From positions 1 to 64,000 of the forward strand of contig NZ_AYKS02000047.1 in the NCBI RefSeq assembly GCF_000496755.2: a stretch of DNA of 64,000 bases, read 5' to 3'. This stretch comes from Serratia sp. DD3. Lineage in GTDB: Bacteria > Pseudomonadota > Gammaproteobacteria > Enterobacterales > Enterobacteriaceae. Under the pieces are notes generated by a model. That model was not told the DNA's origin, did not search any database, and saw only the letters and a program-made list of their open reading frames with translations. Shown in pieces: positions 25,472-35,546 of the stretch (the first letter of the stretch is position 1; every line of letters starts with the position of its first letter). The position numbers and the translations under genes were made by a program.

Positions 25472-25518
25472 GTGGGAGTAGGGCAATTCTCCCGGCGATT
25501 TGAATGACGACCCGCTTC

Positions 25519-25806
25519 TTACAACGGCGTCACTTTTTTCACTTCCAGACTAACCAGTTTCCCTTCCAGTTCAGCCAGAAAAGCACGGAAGTGGTTGGTT
25601 TCGGTATGTTCCTGCAGGGCTTGTGCTGAGGCCCAGCGTTCAATAAATACATAAGCGTCGGGGTGGTCCACTTCCTGATGTAAGTCATACTGCAGGCAAC
25701 CCGCTTCAGCACGGCTTGGTGCCACCATAGCACGCAGCGCTTGCTCTACGGCGGTACGGTGTTCAGGGGTGGCAGTAATCAGGGCAACGACTTTAACTTC
25801 ACTCAT
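25519..25806 (-). CDS. Antibiotic biosynthesis monooxygenase (ABM)-domain protein, putative quinol monooxygenase
   Basis: The 95-aa protein is a single ABM ferredoxin-like fold. Typical features are the first strand VVALITATPEHR, the segment SRAEAGCLQYDLHQEVDHPDAYVFIERW (quoted in part: GCLQYDLHQE), and HTETNHFRAFLAEL. It resembles E. coli YgiN and related quinol monooxygenases that act on small aromatic or quinone compounds. It is monocistronic and convergent with tktA. The true substrate is unknown. Confidence 0.85.
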   Translation of the reverse strand: MSEVKVVALITATPEHRTAVEQALRAMVAPSRAEAGCLQYDLHQEVDHPDAYVFIERWASAQALQEHTETNHFRAFLAELEGKLVSLEVKKVTPL

Positions 25807-25939
25807 TTGGGCTCCTAGTCCTATTACTCAGTCATATCCAGTTCTGGGTTGTTAGTAGAAAAATCATCGAACCGTGGTTATTCAGGTGGTAGGTATCTGA
25901 ATAAACACAGGCTTAGAGTCTATGTCAAACCGGGTGTGA

Positions 25940-25961
25940 AAATGTGCGCTAGATCATTTTA
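25940..25961. promoter_or_regulatory. CRP-like binding site upstream of epd
   Basis: The 22-bp window matches the symmetrical CRP consensus (AAATGTGATCTAGATCACATTT) at 17 positions by eye, including AAATGTG and CTAGATCA. cAMP-CRP control of the epd-pgk promoter is known in E. coli. Confidence 0.6.
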
Positions 25962-26037
25962 TTTGGGTAAAATCAGCCGAACTTGTCAGGTGGCTTATTG
26001 CACCTGTTCCTTTTGGTAAAGCTTTGGTTTATCCTCA

Positions 26038-26053
26038 GCTGAAGCGTTTCAGT
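26038..26053. promoter_or_regulatory. Cra (FruR) operator upstream of epd
   Basis: GCTGAAGCGTTTCAGT contains TGAAGCGTTTCA, one change from the Cra consensus TGAAACGTTTCA, and is nearly palindromic. Cra represses glycolytic genes including epd-pgk in E. coli, and the position upstream of epd matches. Confidence 0.72.
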
Positions 26054-26267
26054 TGGTAGGGTTGCGAGTGGAAACGTCAGGTCAGTGTGAAGGGTTGCGA
26101 TAGACCGCACAAGTTTGAGGAATAACGAATAGAGTGGTTCACAGTAAGCGGCGCGCTAAAGTACGCTATAGTCGTCATCATTCAGGTTGCTGGGGTTGTC
26201 TGCAATTTGCAGAATGGCGAGTATAAATGACGATCACTGGCGTAAAGACGCGTTCCCAAGGAGTAGC

Positions 26268-27284
26268 ATGACCATCCGCATAGCAATCAACGGTTTTGGG
26301 CGTATTGGACGCAGCGTTTTGCGCGCGCTGTATGAATCAGGACGACGCGCTGACATTTCTGTCGTCGCCATCAATGAATTGGCTCAGGCTGAGGGGATGG
26401 CGCACCTGCTGAAGTATGACTCCAGCCACGGCCGTTTTGCCTGGGATGTACGCCAGGAGCTTGATGTGCTGAGCGTCGGGGATGATAACATTCGCCTACT
26501 GCATCAACCGGCATTGCAACAGTTGCCGTGGAGGGAACTGGGGGTTGATGTGGTGCTCGATTGCACTGGGGTATACGGCAGCAAGGCGGATGGTGAAGCT
26601 CATTTGCAGGCAGGGGCCAAGAAGGTACTGTTTGCTCACCCGGGCAGCAATGATCTGGATGCCACTATTGTGTTTGGGGTTAACCACCAGACACTACGTA
26701 AAGAGCACCGGATTGTGTCCAATGCCTCCTGTACCACCAATTGCATTATTCCGGTGATCAAACTGCTGGATGATGCTTACCACATTGAATCCGGGACTGT
26801 CACCACCATCCACTCCTCAATGAACGATCAACCGGTGATAGATGCCTATCACTCGGATTTACGGCGTACCCGTGCGGCGAGCCAATCGATTATTCCGGTG
26901 GATACCAAGTTGGCTGCTGGTATTACGCGTATTTTTCCGCAGTTTTGCGATCGTTTTGAAGCGATTTCGGTGCGGGTACCCACGATTAATGTGACCGCCA
27001 TTGATCTCAGTGTCAGCGTTAGTTCTCCGGTACAGGTGAGCGAGGTCAACCAGCTGTTTCAAAAGGCGGCACAGGGTTCATTTCGTGGTATAGTTGACTA
27101 CACAGAAGTACCACTGGTTTCCATCGATTTTAACCATGATCCGCACAGTGCCATCGTTGATGGTACGCAAACTCGGGTTAGTGGGCAGCACCTGATCAAA
27201 ACCCTGGTCTGGTGTGATAATGAATGGGGCTTTGCCAACCGGATGTTGGATACCACACTGGCAATGGCCGCAAGCGGTTTCTAG
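26268..27284 (+). CDS. epd: Erythrose-4-phosphate dehydrogenase
   Basis: This 338-aa GAPDH paralogue oxidises D-erythrose 4-phosphate to 4-phosphoerythronate for pyridoxal phosphate synthesis. It has the NAD-binding start [18 protein letters not shown] and catalytic Cys in [11 protein letters not shown] near residue 155. Its active-site surroundings ([20 protein letters not shown], quoted at the limit) have the Epd pattern rather than that of glycolytic GAPDH. The ATG at 26268 follows AAGGAG. It is first in the epd-pgk-fbaA cluster. Confidence 0.95.
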   Translation: MTIRIAINGFGRIGRSVLRALYESGRRADISVVAINELAQAEGMAHLLKYDSSHGRFAWDVRQELDVLSVGDDNIRLLHQPALQQLPWRELGVDVVLDCTGVYGSKADGEAHLQAGAKKVLFAHPGSNDLDATIVFGVNHQTLRKEHRIVSNASCTTNCIIPVIKLLDDAYHIESGTVTTIHSSMNDQPVIDAYHSDLRRTRAASQSIIPVDTKLAAGITRIFPQFCDRFEAISVRVPTINVTAIDLSVSVSSPVQVSEVNQLFQKAAQGSFRGIVDYTEVPLVSIDFNHDPHSAIVDGTQTRVSGQHLIKTLVWCDNEWGFANRMLDTTLAMAASGF

Positions 27285-27378
27285 TAAGGGCTTGTTTTAA
27301 CAAGTCTAAGGTGGCACCAGCGTTGTGTTGGTGCACCACTCAGGCAACTTTGAAGAGAATCAACCAAGAGGGTTCACC

Positions 27379-28542
27379 ATGTCTGTAATTAAGATGACCG
27401 ATCTGGATCTGGCCGGTAAACGTGTTTTGATCCGTTCTGATCTCAACGTACCAGTGAAAGACGGTAAAGTGACGTCCGATGCACGTATCCGTGCCTCCCT
27501 GCCGACTATCGAAGCAGCACTCAAGCAAGGCGCGCGCGTGATGGTCACTTCCCACCTGGGGCGTCCTACCGAAGGTGAGTACAATGAAGAGTACTCTCTG
27601 CTGCCAGTGGTCAACTACCTGAAAGAGCATATGACATCACCAGTACGTCTGGCGAAGGATTATCTGGATGGTGTGGAAGTGGCTCCTGGGGAACTGGTGG
27701 TTCTGGAAAACGTCCGCTTCAATAAAGGCGAGAAGAAAGACGATGAAGCCCTGTCCAAGAAATATGCAGCGCTGTGCGACGTGTATGTGATGGACGCCTT
27801 TGGTACCGCACACCGTGCGCAGGCGTCTACCCATGGCGTGGGTAAGTTTGCTCCTATTGCTTGTGCTGGCCCGCTGTTGTCGGCAGAACTGGAAGCACTG
27901 GGCAAAGCACTGGGCAACCCAGCACGCCCAATGGTGGCGATTGTCGGTGGTTCTAAAGTGTCTACCAAACTGACGGTGCTGGATTCCCTGTCCAGAATCG
28001 CTGATCAACTGATCGTCGGTGGTGGTATTGCCAACACCTTTGTGGCCGCTCAAGGGCACAATGTGGGTAAATCCCTGTATGAAGCTGATTTGATCCCTGA
28101 AGCGAAAAAGCTGCTGGAGACCTGTGATATTCCTGTTCCTACCGATGTGCGCGTAGCCACTGAGTTTTCTGAAACCGCTGCCGCGACTCTGAAGTCAACC
28201 AGTGATATCAAAGACGACGAGCAAATTCTGGATCTGGGGGATGTGTCTGCACAGCGTCTGGCCACGATCTTAAAAGATGCCAAAACCATTCTGTGGAATG
28301 GCCCGGTGGGCGTATTCGAGTTCCCTAACTTCCGTAAAGGGACCGAAATTGTTGCACAGGCTATCGCCGATAGCGACGCTTTCTCTATTGCTGGTGGTGG
28401 CGACACACTGGCTGCGATCGATTTGTTCGGTATTGCTGACAAAATCTCCTATATTTCTACCGGTGGCGGTGCTTTCCTCGAGTTTGTGGAAGGCAAACAA
28501 CTGCCAGCAGTAGTCATGCTGGAAGAGCGCGCCAAGAAGTAA
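27379..28542 (+). CDS. pgk: Phosphoglycerate kinase
   Basis: This 387-aa glycolytic enzyme makes ATP from 1,3-bisphosphoglycerate. It has [13 protein letters not shown] (residues about 18-30), the hinge segment [10 protein letters not shown] near residue 194, [11 protein letters not shown] near residue 312, and the nucleotide loop [10 protein letters not shown] near residue 350. The ATG at 27379 follows GAGGG. It lies 94 bp after epd with no strong terminator between, so read-through from the CRP/Cra-controlled epd promoter is likely. Confidence 0.98.
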   Translation: MSVIKMTDLDLAGKRVLIRSDLNVPVKDGKVTSDARIRASLPTIEAALKQGARVMVTSHLGRPTEGEYNEEYSLLPVVNYLKEHMTSPVRLAKDYLDGVEVAPGELVVLENVRFNKGEKKDDEALSKKYAALCDVYVMDAFGTAHRAQASTHGVGKFAPIACAGPLLSAELEALGKALGNPARPMVAIVGGSKVSTKLTVLDSLSRIADQLIVGGGIANTFVAAQGHNVGKSLYEADLIPEAKKLLETCDIPVPTDVRVATEFSETAAATLKSTSDIKDDEQILDLGDVSAQRLATILKDAKTILWNGPVGVFEFPNFRKGTEIVAQAIADSDAFSIAGGGDTLAAIDLFGIADKISYISTGGGAFLEFVEGKQLPAVVMLEERAKK

Positions 28543-28705
28543 TTCAGGCATTAGCGGGGGGAGATTGGCCTCCCGCTTGTTTTATTCCCCACAATTGCGA
28601 TAACAGTTGCGATGCGGGGAATTTCATCCATCGCTACTTGCCCGCTTTCATGTTGTCACTTGAGAGCGTGACGGGTACACGGCCAACGAAATAGGGCGAA
28701 ACCAC

Positions 28706-29785
28706 ATGTCTAAAATTTTTGATTTCGTAAAACCGGGTGTCATCTCAGGTGATGACGTTCAGAAAGTCTTTGCTATTGCCAAAGAGCACCATTTTGCACT
28801 GCCTGCAGTAAACTGTGTGGGGACTGACTCCATCAATGCCGTGCTGGAAACAGCCGCCAAAGTGCGCGCTCCAGTGATTGTTCAGTTCTCTAACGGTGGT
28901 GCTGCGTTTATCGCTGGTAAAGGCGTTAAAACCGATGTCCCACAAGGTGCTGCTATTCTGGGTGCAATTTCTGGCGCTCATCATGTGCATCAGATGGCGG
29001 AGCATTATGGTGTGCCAGTGATCCTGCACACTGACCACTGTGCCAAGAAATTGCTGCCATGGTTGGATGCATTGCTGGATGCCGGTGAGAAGCACTTTGC
29101 CGCGACCGGTAAACCTCTGTTCTCTTCTCATATGATTGACCTGTCTGAAGAGTCACTGGAAGAAAACATTGAAATTTGCAGCAAGTACCTGGCGCGTATG
29201 GCGAAGATCGGTATGACGCTGGAAATCGAACTGGGTTGCACCGGTGGTGAAGAAGATGGTGTGGATAACAGCCATATGGATGCTTCTGCCCTGTACACTC
29301 AACCTAAAGATGTTGATTACGCTTACGAGAAACTGAACGCTATCAGCCCACGTTTCACCATTGCAGCCTCTTTTGGCAACGTACACGGTGTTTACAAGCC
29401 AGGTAACGTAAAACTGACCCCGACTATTCTGCGTGATTCCCAAGAGTATGTTTCCAAGAAACATAACCTGCCGCACAATACGTTGAACTTTGTGTTCCAT
29501 GGTGGTTCAGGTTCTACTGCGGCTGAAATCAAAGAAGCCGTCAGCTACGGTGTAGTGAAAATGAACATCGATACCGATACCCAGTGGGCAACTTGGGAAG
29601 GTGTACTGAATTACTACAAAAAGAACGAAGCTTATTTGCAAGGCCAACTGGGTAACCCAGAAGGTGCCGACAAGCCAAACAAGAAATACTATGATCCGCG
29701 TGTATGGGTGCGTGCAGGCCAGACCACGATGATTACCCGTCTGGAATTGGCGTTCAAAGAGTTGAATGCTATCGACGTGCTGTAA
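28706..29785 (+). CDS. fbaA: Class II fructose-bisphosphate aldolase
   Basis: This 359-aa zinc-dependent aldolase splits fructose 1,6-bisphosphate. Metal-site and substrate segments are LHTDHCAKKLLPW near residue 107, ELGCTGGEEDGVDN near residue 174, and FHGGSGST near residue 264. It follows pgk by 163 bp. That gap holds a G-rich hairpin (near 28552-28578) that may partly separate the two genes; an own promoter is possible. Confidence 0.98.
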   Translation: MSKIFDFVKPGVISGDDVQKVFAIAKEHHFALPAVNCVGTDSINAVLETAAKVRAPVIVQFSNGGAAFIAGKGVKTDVPQGAAILGAISGAHHVHQMAEHYGVPVILHTDHCAKKLLPWLDALLDAGEKHFAATGKPLFSSHMIDLSEESLEENIEICSKYLARMAKIGMTLEIELGCTGGEEDGVDNSHMDASALYTQPKDVDYAYEKLNAISPRFTIAASFGNVHGVYKPGNVKLTPTILRDSQEYVSKKHNLPHNTLNFVFHGGSGSTAAEIKEAVSYGVVKMNIDTDTQWATWEGVLNYYKKNEAYLQGQLGNPEGADKPNKKYYDPRVWVRAGQTTMITRLELAFKELNAIDVL

Positions 29786-29810
29786 TATCTAGGCCATAGG
29801 CATTGATAAC

Positions 29811-29843
29811 GAAAGGCTCCCATTGGGAGCCTTTCTATTTTTT
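29811..29843 (+). terminator. Terminator of fbaA
   Basis: An 11-bp perfect stem (GAAAGGCTCCC 29811-29821 with GGGAGCCTTTC 29825-29835) with an ATT loop is followed by TATTTTTT. It is 26 bp after the stop. Confidence 0.9.
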
Positions 29844-29877
29844 AATTCAGTAATCCCATTTTTAATTCAGTAATCCC
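29837..29877. repeat. Tandem duplication of about 20 bp after the fbaA terminator
   Basis: The unit ATTTTTAATTCAGTAATCCC occurs at 29837-29857 (with one extra T) and again at 29858-29877. It includes the terminator's T-tract, so the downstream copy carries a second T-tract without a hairpin. A slippage duplication is likely. Confidence 0.75.
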
Positions 29878-29894
29878 GCCCCGACATTAATTGA

Positions 29895-30213
29895 TATATA
29901 CCCAAGTTCAATCAAGTTGCAGGACAAACCGCTGTGCGTTTTGAACAGCACTTGCGCTGGTCCGCAGGGCGAAGCTCATGGATGAGGTTCATTAATCCCG
30001 ATGAGCTTACTAGGGTAAGTGATTCAGGTGAGGGACAAATCCGCTTGGACAAATCGGTCAGGAATCGATTTGAATACCACTTTGCGGCAACCCGAAGGGG
30101 AAATCACAGGGAAGTGATTTCTAACGGATTTTAACGCTGCTTGCAGCGGCCTTAGGGATGAGGCGAATAACCGCAGCCAACACCGCTGCAGTTTGATTGG
30201 TGACAGGGATATA
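29895..30213. repeat. Degenerate, enlarged ERIC (IRU) element
   Basis: The left end TATATACCC...CAAGTTGCAG (29895-29932) and the right end CTGCAGTTTGATTGG...GGGATATA (to 30213) are imperfect inverted repeats of ERIC type. A core at 29994-30032 contains AATCCC, GAGCTTAC, GTAAGTGA and GGTGAG in the order of the ERIC consensus. Canonical ERICs are about 127 bp; this one is about 319 bp, with extra sequence on both sides of the core. Confidence 0.7.
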
Positions 30214-30358
30214 CCCTACCTGCCAGAGCGTTTTCCAGTACAGATGGCATTGTAGTAAAAGGTTGGTTACCCTTAGGCGGTCGTTTTCATACCGTTGTTA
30301 CTTCATTAGTCTATTTTGTGCATTTTACCCCTCAGGGGCTTAGTAGTGGGACCTCAAA

Positions 30359-31174
30359 ATGAAAGATTTTAATGTAATAGAAGATATTAATAAGGCCAGT
30401 AACTGGGTCGTGACCCATCAGGATTTACTGTTGCAATATGTGGTGAATATTGTCGCGGCAATCATCATTCTTATTATTGGTTGGCTGGTTGCGCGTATCG
30501 TCAGTAATGCCTTGAGGCGTGTGATGAAACTGCGTGGTATTGATGATACCGTGGCGGGTTTTCTGGCGACGATGGCGCGTTATGCTATTTTGGCATTTAC
30601 CCTGATTGCGGTGTTGGGGCGGGTGGGGGTGCAGACGACCTCGGTGATTGCGGTGTTAGGCGCCGCGGGTCTGGCTGTGGGTTTGGCATTGCAAGGCTCC
30701 CTTTCCAACTTTGCCGCAGGTGTGTTGCTGGTGGCTTTCCGCCCAATGCGTGCAGGTGAGTTTGTTGATCTTGGTGGGGTCGCTGGTACGGTAGATGAGG
30801 TACATATTTTTTCCACCACGTTGCGTACTGGCGACAATAAAATGATTGTGATACCGAACGGTAAAATCATTGCTGGCAATATTATCAACTTTTCCCGCGA
30901 GCAAGAGCGCCGCGTGGATATTATGGTGAGTGTGGCTTATCACGCTAATATCGACCTGGTGAAACAAGTGCTGGGGGAGGTGATCGCTGCCGATAAACGT
31001 ATTATGCATGATAAAGGCGTCACCGTGCGCTTGAATGAAATAGCCCCAGCGGCACTCAATTTTGTTACCCGTAGTTGGACCAGTAGCGCTGAGTATTGGG
31101 ATGTCTACCATGATTTGATAGAAAACTTTAAACGTCAGCTAGATGCTCACCATATTGGTGTAACCATGCCTTAA
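30359..31174 (+). CDS. mscS: Small-conductance mechanosensitive channel
   Basis: This inner-membrane channel opens under hypo-osmotic stress. The 271-aa protein has TM1 ([18 protein letters not shown]), TM2 ([18 protein letters not shown]) and the pore-lining Gly/Ala-packed TM3 ([20 protein letters not shown]). A cytosolic beta/alpha domain follows, starting [21 protein letters not shown]. coli MscS is about 15 residues longer, at the ends. It sits downstream of fbaA as in E. coli. Confidence 0.96.
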   Translation: MKDFNVIEDINKASNWVVTHQDLLLQYVVNIVAAIIILIIGWLVARIVSNALRRVMKLRGIDDTVAGFLATMARYAILAFTLIAVLGRVGVQTTSVIAVLGAAGLAVGLALQGSLSNFAAGVLLVAFRPMRAGEFVDLGGVAGTVDEVHIFSTTLRTGDNKMIVIPNGKIIAGNIINFSREQERRVDIMVSVAYHANIDLVKQVLGEVIAADKRIMHDKGVTVRLNEIAPAALNFVTRSWTSSAEYWDVYHDLIENFKRQLDAHHIGVTMP

Positions 31175-31447
31175 ATGGGGGGCAGTTACAGCAGGTGAGC
31201 CAAGTAGGTGAACAATAGCTAGAAATGCTGTTGTTGATACTGAGCGTCATTAGGGGGCGTTTATTCGCTCCCGTCACTGATGAGCAAGGCTGGGGACTGA
31301 TTCGTTTGCTGCGTTACTTGGTCAAATAGCGAGTATTAACAATATTGATGGCTGATTAGAATTATCTATTTCTCCTAATGATTTTCTCTTCGTATGATGA
31401 GCGTATTGAACCACACAGACGCTATTTTTTATCTCCATCAGGAATCT

Positions 31448-32053
31448 ATGTTAACCACTTATTTGCAGGGACTTATGCTGAGTGCGGCGATGATCTTGCC
31501 ACTGGGTCCACAAAATGTCTTTGTGATGAATCAGGGGATCCGCCGCCAGTATCATCTGATGATTGCCTCGTTATGTGCATTGAGTGACATCGCCTTGATC
31601 TGTGCGGGTATTTTCGGTGGTAGCGCGTTGCTAAGCCGCTCGCCAATGCTATTAACCCTGGTGACCTGGGGTGGGGTGGCATTCCTGTTGTGGTATGGTT
31701 GGGGCGCTTTTCGCGCGGCTTTCAGCCAGCACCTTGAACAGGTCGCTGCGCTAGAGATGCAACAGAGCCGCTGGCGTATTGTGGTCACGATGCTGGCAGT
31801 CACCTGGTTGAACCCCCATGTTTACCTCGATACCTTTGTGGTCCTCGGTAGTTTGGGGGGGCAACTGATGGAGGAGATGCGTTTATGGTTTGCCTTGGGG
31901 GCGGCCAGCGCTTCCATTCTCTGGTTCTTTGCTTTAGCCCTGCTAGCTGCGTGGTTGGCCCCCTGGTTGCAGACTCAAATGGCACAGCGTGTTATCAACC
32001 TGTTGGTGGGGGTGGTGATGTGGGGGATTGCTCTGCAACTGGCTTGGCATTAA
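31448..32053 (+). CDS. argO: Arginine exporter
   Basis: This LysE-family membrane exporter removes arginine (and canavanine) from the cell. The 201-aa protein has six hydrophobic segments, the hallmark [23 protein letters not shown] near residue 15 (quoted in part: [15 protein letters not shown]), and [20 protein letters not shown] near residue 118. I chose the ATG at 31448 for its CAGGAA site and the family length. It is convergent with argP, whose product activates argO in E. coli. Confidence 0.94.
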   Translation: MLTTYLQGLMLSAAMILPLGPQNVFVMNQGIRRQYHLMIASLCALSDIALICAGIFGGSALLSRSPMLLTLVTWGGVAFLLWYGWGAFRAAFSQHLEQVAALEMQQSRWRIVVTMLAVTWLNPHVYLDTFVVLGSLGGQLMEEMRLWFALGAASASILWFFALALLAAWLAPWLQTQMAQRVINLLVGVVMWGIALQLAWH

Positions 32054-32126
32054 AGCTATCGATACCCGTCGTCAATCGAACGGCAGGGAACCCTGGTTAG
32101 CATGACAACGAGTATAGCGATACGGC

Positions 32127-33020
32127 TTAATCTTGCCTTAATACCTTATGCCCGTGGGATAGGATGGCATCGGTGACCTTACGCATCATACGGCTCTCTG
32201 GAGCAAACCGGTGCCAGAACAGCATCCGGCGTTGGAACAGGCCCGGTGTCAGATCGATTAATTCCCCATCCGCCAGCTCTCGCTCTATTTGCAGATGCGG
32301 GATCATACAGCAAGTGGTGCCTTGCCGTGCCAACTGCACAAAGGCCTCTGACGAGTTAACAATATGGCAAGGAACACTACCCGGTGAAAGGTCAAAATTT
32401 TGCTGGAGAAATGCTTGATGCATATCGTCGAGATGGTCGAAGGCCACCGCAGGGGCTTTTAATAGCGCAGTGCGGGTAACACCTTGAGGAAAGTAGCGCT
32501 CGGCAAACGGTTTTGATGCGACAAACAGGTAGTCAAGGGCACCCAGTCTGTCCACCAGGCAGCTTGGCAGCGGTTGTGGCTGGATACTGACCGCACCAAC
32601 CACCTCTCCGCGCCGCAGGCGCTCCTGGGTTCGAGTTTCATCTTCAACCTGCAGGTTGAGGCGGATAGGGGAATCAGCCAGCACCGGTTTTAATGCCGGT
32701 AACAACCAGGTTGCCAGGCTGTCGGCGTTAACCGCCAGCGATAGCAGTAACGGTGTATCAATACCGTTATCATTACCCAGCCACTCTTCTTCCAGCAATT
32801 CCACCTGGTGTAGCAAAGCCAGTAACTTCTGGCCCTGCTCAGTAGGGCGAGGCGGCACAGTACGCACCAACAAAGGTTGACCGAACAGGTTTTCCAACTG
32901 TTTGATGCGTTGGGATACTGCCGATTGGGTGATACACAGTTTTTGTGCCGCACGCTCAAAGCCGCGTTCACGGATCACCGCGTCCAGCGCTTGTAATGTC
33001 CTATAGTCTGGGCGTTTCAT
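32127..33020 (-). CDS. argP: LysR-family regulator ArgP (IciA)
   Basis: The 297-aa LysR protein activates argO and other amino-acid genes in response to arginine and lysine, and was also described as IciA. It has an N-terminal winged helix ([20 protein letters not shown]; recognition helix near [16 protein letters not shown]) and a C-terminal substrate-binding domain. The start at 33020 gives exactly the family length; an upstream GTG/ATG frame extension lacks support. E. coli has yggE between argO and argP; here there is none. Confidence 0.95.
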   Translation of the reverse strand: MKRPDYRTLQALDAVIRERGFERAAQKLCITQSAVSQRIKQLENLFGQPLLVRTVPPRPTEQGQKLLALLHQVELLEEEWLGNDNGIDTPLLLSLAVNADSLATWLLPALKPVLADSPIRLNLQVEDETRTQERLRRGEVVGAVSIQPQPLPSCLVDRLGALDYLFVASKPFAERYFPQGVTRTALLKAPAVAFDHLDDMHQAFLQQNFDLSPGSVPCHIVNSSEAFVQLARQGTTCCMIPHLQIERELADGELIDLTPGLFQRRMLFWHRFAPESRMMRKVTDAILSHGHKVLRQD

Positions 33021-33204
33021 CGGAGAAATATCCCTTAAAATAAATTGAGTGAAAACGATCAATACGCTTGTTGTTGGCAACCAGAACCAACTTATGCATC
33101 GACAAATGTGCGGTAGCTTAAATAAGTCTCTTTTAGCCTAAGATGTAGATGAAGATTTACCTTATAATACGTATTCGTTTTCGTACATAGGCAATGAACA
33201 GATT

Positions 33205-33861
33205 ATGACTCAGGATGAACTCAAAAAAGCGGTAGGTTGGGCTGCATTGGAGTACGTGAAACCAGGCACTATTGTGGGTGTCGGCACGGGTTCTACCGCA
33301 GCGCACTTTATTGATGCTCTTGGAACCATCAAACATCAAATCGAAGGGGCGGTATCCAGTTCAGATGATTCCACAGCCAAACTCAAGAGCCTGGGGATCA
33401 CTGTTTATGATAGTAACGAAGTGGATTCGTTGGATATCTATGTTGATGGTGCGGATGAGATCAACCGTCATATGCAAATGATCAAAGGTGGGGGCGCCGC
33501 GCTGACCCGTGAGAAGGTCATTGCTGCCATGGCTCGCCAATTTATCTGCATTGTCGATGCCAGCAAACAGGTGGATGTTCTGGGGAAATTCCCGTTACCT
33601 GTGGAAGTGATCCCCATGGCGCGTTCTTATGTAGCGCGTGAATTGGTCAAGCTGGGGGGGCTGCCTGAATATCGTCAGCACGTAGTGACCGATAATGGCA
33701 ACGTGATCCTTGATGTATACAATTTGAATATTCTTGATGCGGTTGCCTTGGAAAACAAGATCAATGGCATCGCCGGTGTAGTGACCGTGGGGCTGTTTGC
33801 CAACCGTGGCGCAGATATTGCGTTGGTGGGAACCGCGGATGGTGTGAAGGTCGTCAAGTAA
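33205..33861 (+). CDS. rpiA: Ribose-5-phosphate isomerase A
   Basis: This 218-aa enzyme interconverts ribose 5-phosphate and ribulose 5-phosphate. It has the phosphate loop [16 protein letters not shown] near residue 25 and active-site Asp, Lys and Glu in [23 protein letters not shown] near residue 80 (quoted in part: [18 protein letters not shown]). Placement between argP and serA is as in E. coli. Confidence 0.97.
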   Translation: MTQDELKKAVGWAALEYVKPGTIVGVGTGSTAAHFIDALGTIKHQIEGAVSSSDDSTAKLKSLGITVYDSNEVDSLDIYVDGADEINRHMQMIKGGGAALTREKVIAAMARQFICIVDASKQVDVLGKFPLPVEVIPMARSYVARELVKLGGLPEYRQHVVTDNGNVILDVYNLNILDAVALENKINGIAGVVTVGLFANRGADIALVGTADGVKVVK

Positions 33862-34228
33862 GAGACTCTCGGCGGCGCAGTTGGTTTACTGCGCCTGCTG
33901 ATACCTGTCAGCCATTCAGGCTGCATCATTTTGCTATTAAATGATATTTTCTTAAATTCAGTTTTTTTGGTGATATATATCACATTCTAATAAGAAGCAT
34001 TGTCGGGCTTCTGTCTAATGACTTCCTGATGGCATTTTCCACCAGAAACGAAAGCGATGACTGTACCTTGTGTAGGGCAGCAGGCAATCGTTTGGTCTTG
34101 CCCGACGTGTAATTTTTGTTATGTTGGTAGGCGTGCTGTTGGTTTCAAGCTGGAGACAGCCAGTCTGAATGGCGATGGATAGTGTTCCACAACAGCCACT
34201 TCTGAGGTCTGAACATAGGGTCGGGTAA
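33862..34228. other. rpiA-serA intergenic region (367 bp)
   Basis: No gene is seen. A possible serA promoter is -35 TTGCCC (34098-34103) and -10 TATGTT (34120-34125), 16 bp apart, about 100 bp ahead of the ATG. The support is weak. No obvious strong terminator for rpiA was found. Confidence 0.4.
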
Positions 34229-35467
34229 ATGGCAAAAGTATCATTGGAGAAAGACAAGATTAAGTTCTTGTTGGTTGAAGGGGTTCATCAAAGCACCGTA
34301 GATAACCTGCGTGCCGCTGGATATACCAATATTGAATACCACAAAGGTGCGTTAGACACTGAATCGCTTAAGGCATCGATCCGTGATGCGCACTTTATCG
34401 GTCTTCGTTCGCGCACTGAGTTGTCGGAAGAGGTGTTTGCTGCCGCAGAAAAACTGGTGGCTGTGGGTTGTTTCTGTATTGGTACCAATCAGGTTGATTT
34501 AAAAGCGGCCACCAAGCGTGGCATTCCGGTATTTAACGCCCCGTTCTCCAATACGCGATCCGTGGCCGAAATGGTACTGGGGGAACTGTTGCTGATGTTG
34601 CGTGGTATCCCCAGCGCCAACGCCAAGGCCCACCGTGGTCAGTGGCAAAAACTGGCTGTCGGCTCCTATGAAGCACGTGGCAAGAAACTGGGTATCATCG
34701 GTTATGGTCATATCGGCACTCAGCTCGGCATACTGGCCGAAGGGCTGGGGATGCACGTGTTCTTTTACGACATCGAAAACAAGCTGCCATTAGGTAATGC
34801 TCATCAAGTCCGTCACCTGTCCGATTTGTTAAATATGAGCGATGTGGTGACACTGCATGTGCCAGAAACACCGTCCACCAAGAATATGATCGGTGAACAA
34901 GAGTTGGCATTGATGAAGCCAGGGGCGATTCTGATTAATGCCTCACGAGGGACGGTGGTAGATATTCCGGCGCTATGTCAGGCTTTGTCTAGCAATCATC
35001 TGGCGGGCGCGGCGATTGACGTGTTCCCGGAGGAGCCAGCCACCAATAGCGATCCTTTTGAATCACCATTGTGCCAATTTGACAATGTGCTGTTGACGCC
35101 ACATATCGGTGGTTCAACCCAGGAAGCGCAAGAGAATATCGGTGATGAAGTGGCGGGCAAGTTGGCGAAATACTCTGATAACGGTTCTACCTTGTCAGCG
35201 GTCAATTTCCCGGAGGTTTCGCTACCTTCTCATGCTCCAAGTTCCAGCCGTTTGCTGCATATCCATGAAAATCGCCCAGGGATCCTGACGCAAATTAACC
35301 AAATCTTCGCTGAAGAAGGGGTAAACATTGCCGCTCAGTATCTACAAACCAGCGCAGAGATCGGTTATGTGGTGATCGATATTGAAGCCACCACTGAGGA
35401 TGCGGCGGTGGCCTTGCAGCGGATGAAAGCGATTGAAGGCACGATTCGCGCCCGTCTGTTGTTGTAG
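34229..35467 (+). CDS. serA: D-3-phosphoglycerate dehydrogenase
   Basis: The first enzyme of serine synthesis, 412 aa. It has an NAD-binding GYGHIGTQLGILAEG near residue 155, catalytic residues in NASRGTVVD (Arg), FPEEPA (Glu) and LTPHIGGSTQEAQ (His), and a C-terminal ACT domain (about 338-412, RPGILTQINQIFAEEGVNI) that binds serine for feedback inhibition. The start follows a G-rich leader. Conservation with E. coli SerA is very high. Confidence 0.98.
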   Translation: MAKVSLEKDKIKFLLVEGVHQSTVDNLRAAGYTNIEYHKGALDTESLKASIRDAHFIGLRSRTELSEEVFAAAEKLVAVGCFCIGTNQVDLKAATKRGIPVFNAPFSNTRSVAEMVLGELLLMLRGIPSANAKAHRGQWQKLAVGSYEARGKKLGIIGYGHIGTQLGILAEGLGMHVFFYDIENKLPLGNAHQVRHLSDLLNMSDVVTLHVPETPSTKNMIGEQELALMKPGAILINASRGTVVDIPALCQALSSNHLAGAAIDVFPEEPATNSDPFESPLCQFDNVLLTPHIGGSTQEAQENIGDEVAGKLAKYSDNGSTLSAVNFPEVSLPSHAPSSSRLLHIHENRPGILTQINQIFAEEGVNIAAQYLQTSAEIGYVVIDIEATTEDAAVALQRMKAIEGTIRARLLL

Positions 35468-35522
35468 TTGGAATTAGTTATAACCAAGGATTAGTTGTAA
35501 TAGGTTATCAGCGTAAATAAGA

Positions 35523-35545
35523 AGGCCGGAGTGATCCGGCTTTTT
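35523..35545 (+). terminator. Terminator between serA and fau
   Basis: The stem GCCGGA/TCCGGC (35525-35530 with 35535-35540) with a GTGA loop is followed by TTTTT. It lies 55 bp after serA and adjoins the convergent fau stop. Confidence 0.8.
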
Positions 35546-35546
35546 G

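Larger units (their letters stand above)
25807..26267. other. Regulatory region upstream of epd (461 bp)
   Basis: This gene-free gap holds a CRP-like site at 25940-25961 and a Cra-like site at 26038-26053 and ends in the epd ribosome-binding site. The frame open upstream of the epd ATG (from 26187) lacks a ribosome-binding site and similarity. Confidence 0.7.
29786..30358. other. fbaA-mscS intergenic region (573 bp)
   Basis: The gap is explained mostly by repeats: the fbaA terminator, a 20-bp tandem duplication and the ERIC-like element. The last 145 bp should hold the mscS promoter. A 66-codon open frame inside the repeat (29934-30134) has no coding support. Confidence 0.65.

Noticed and set aside
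29934..30134. 66-codon open frame after fbaA
   Set aside because: It lies wholly inside the ERIC-like repeat, without a ribosome-binding site or protein-like composition.
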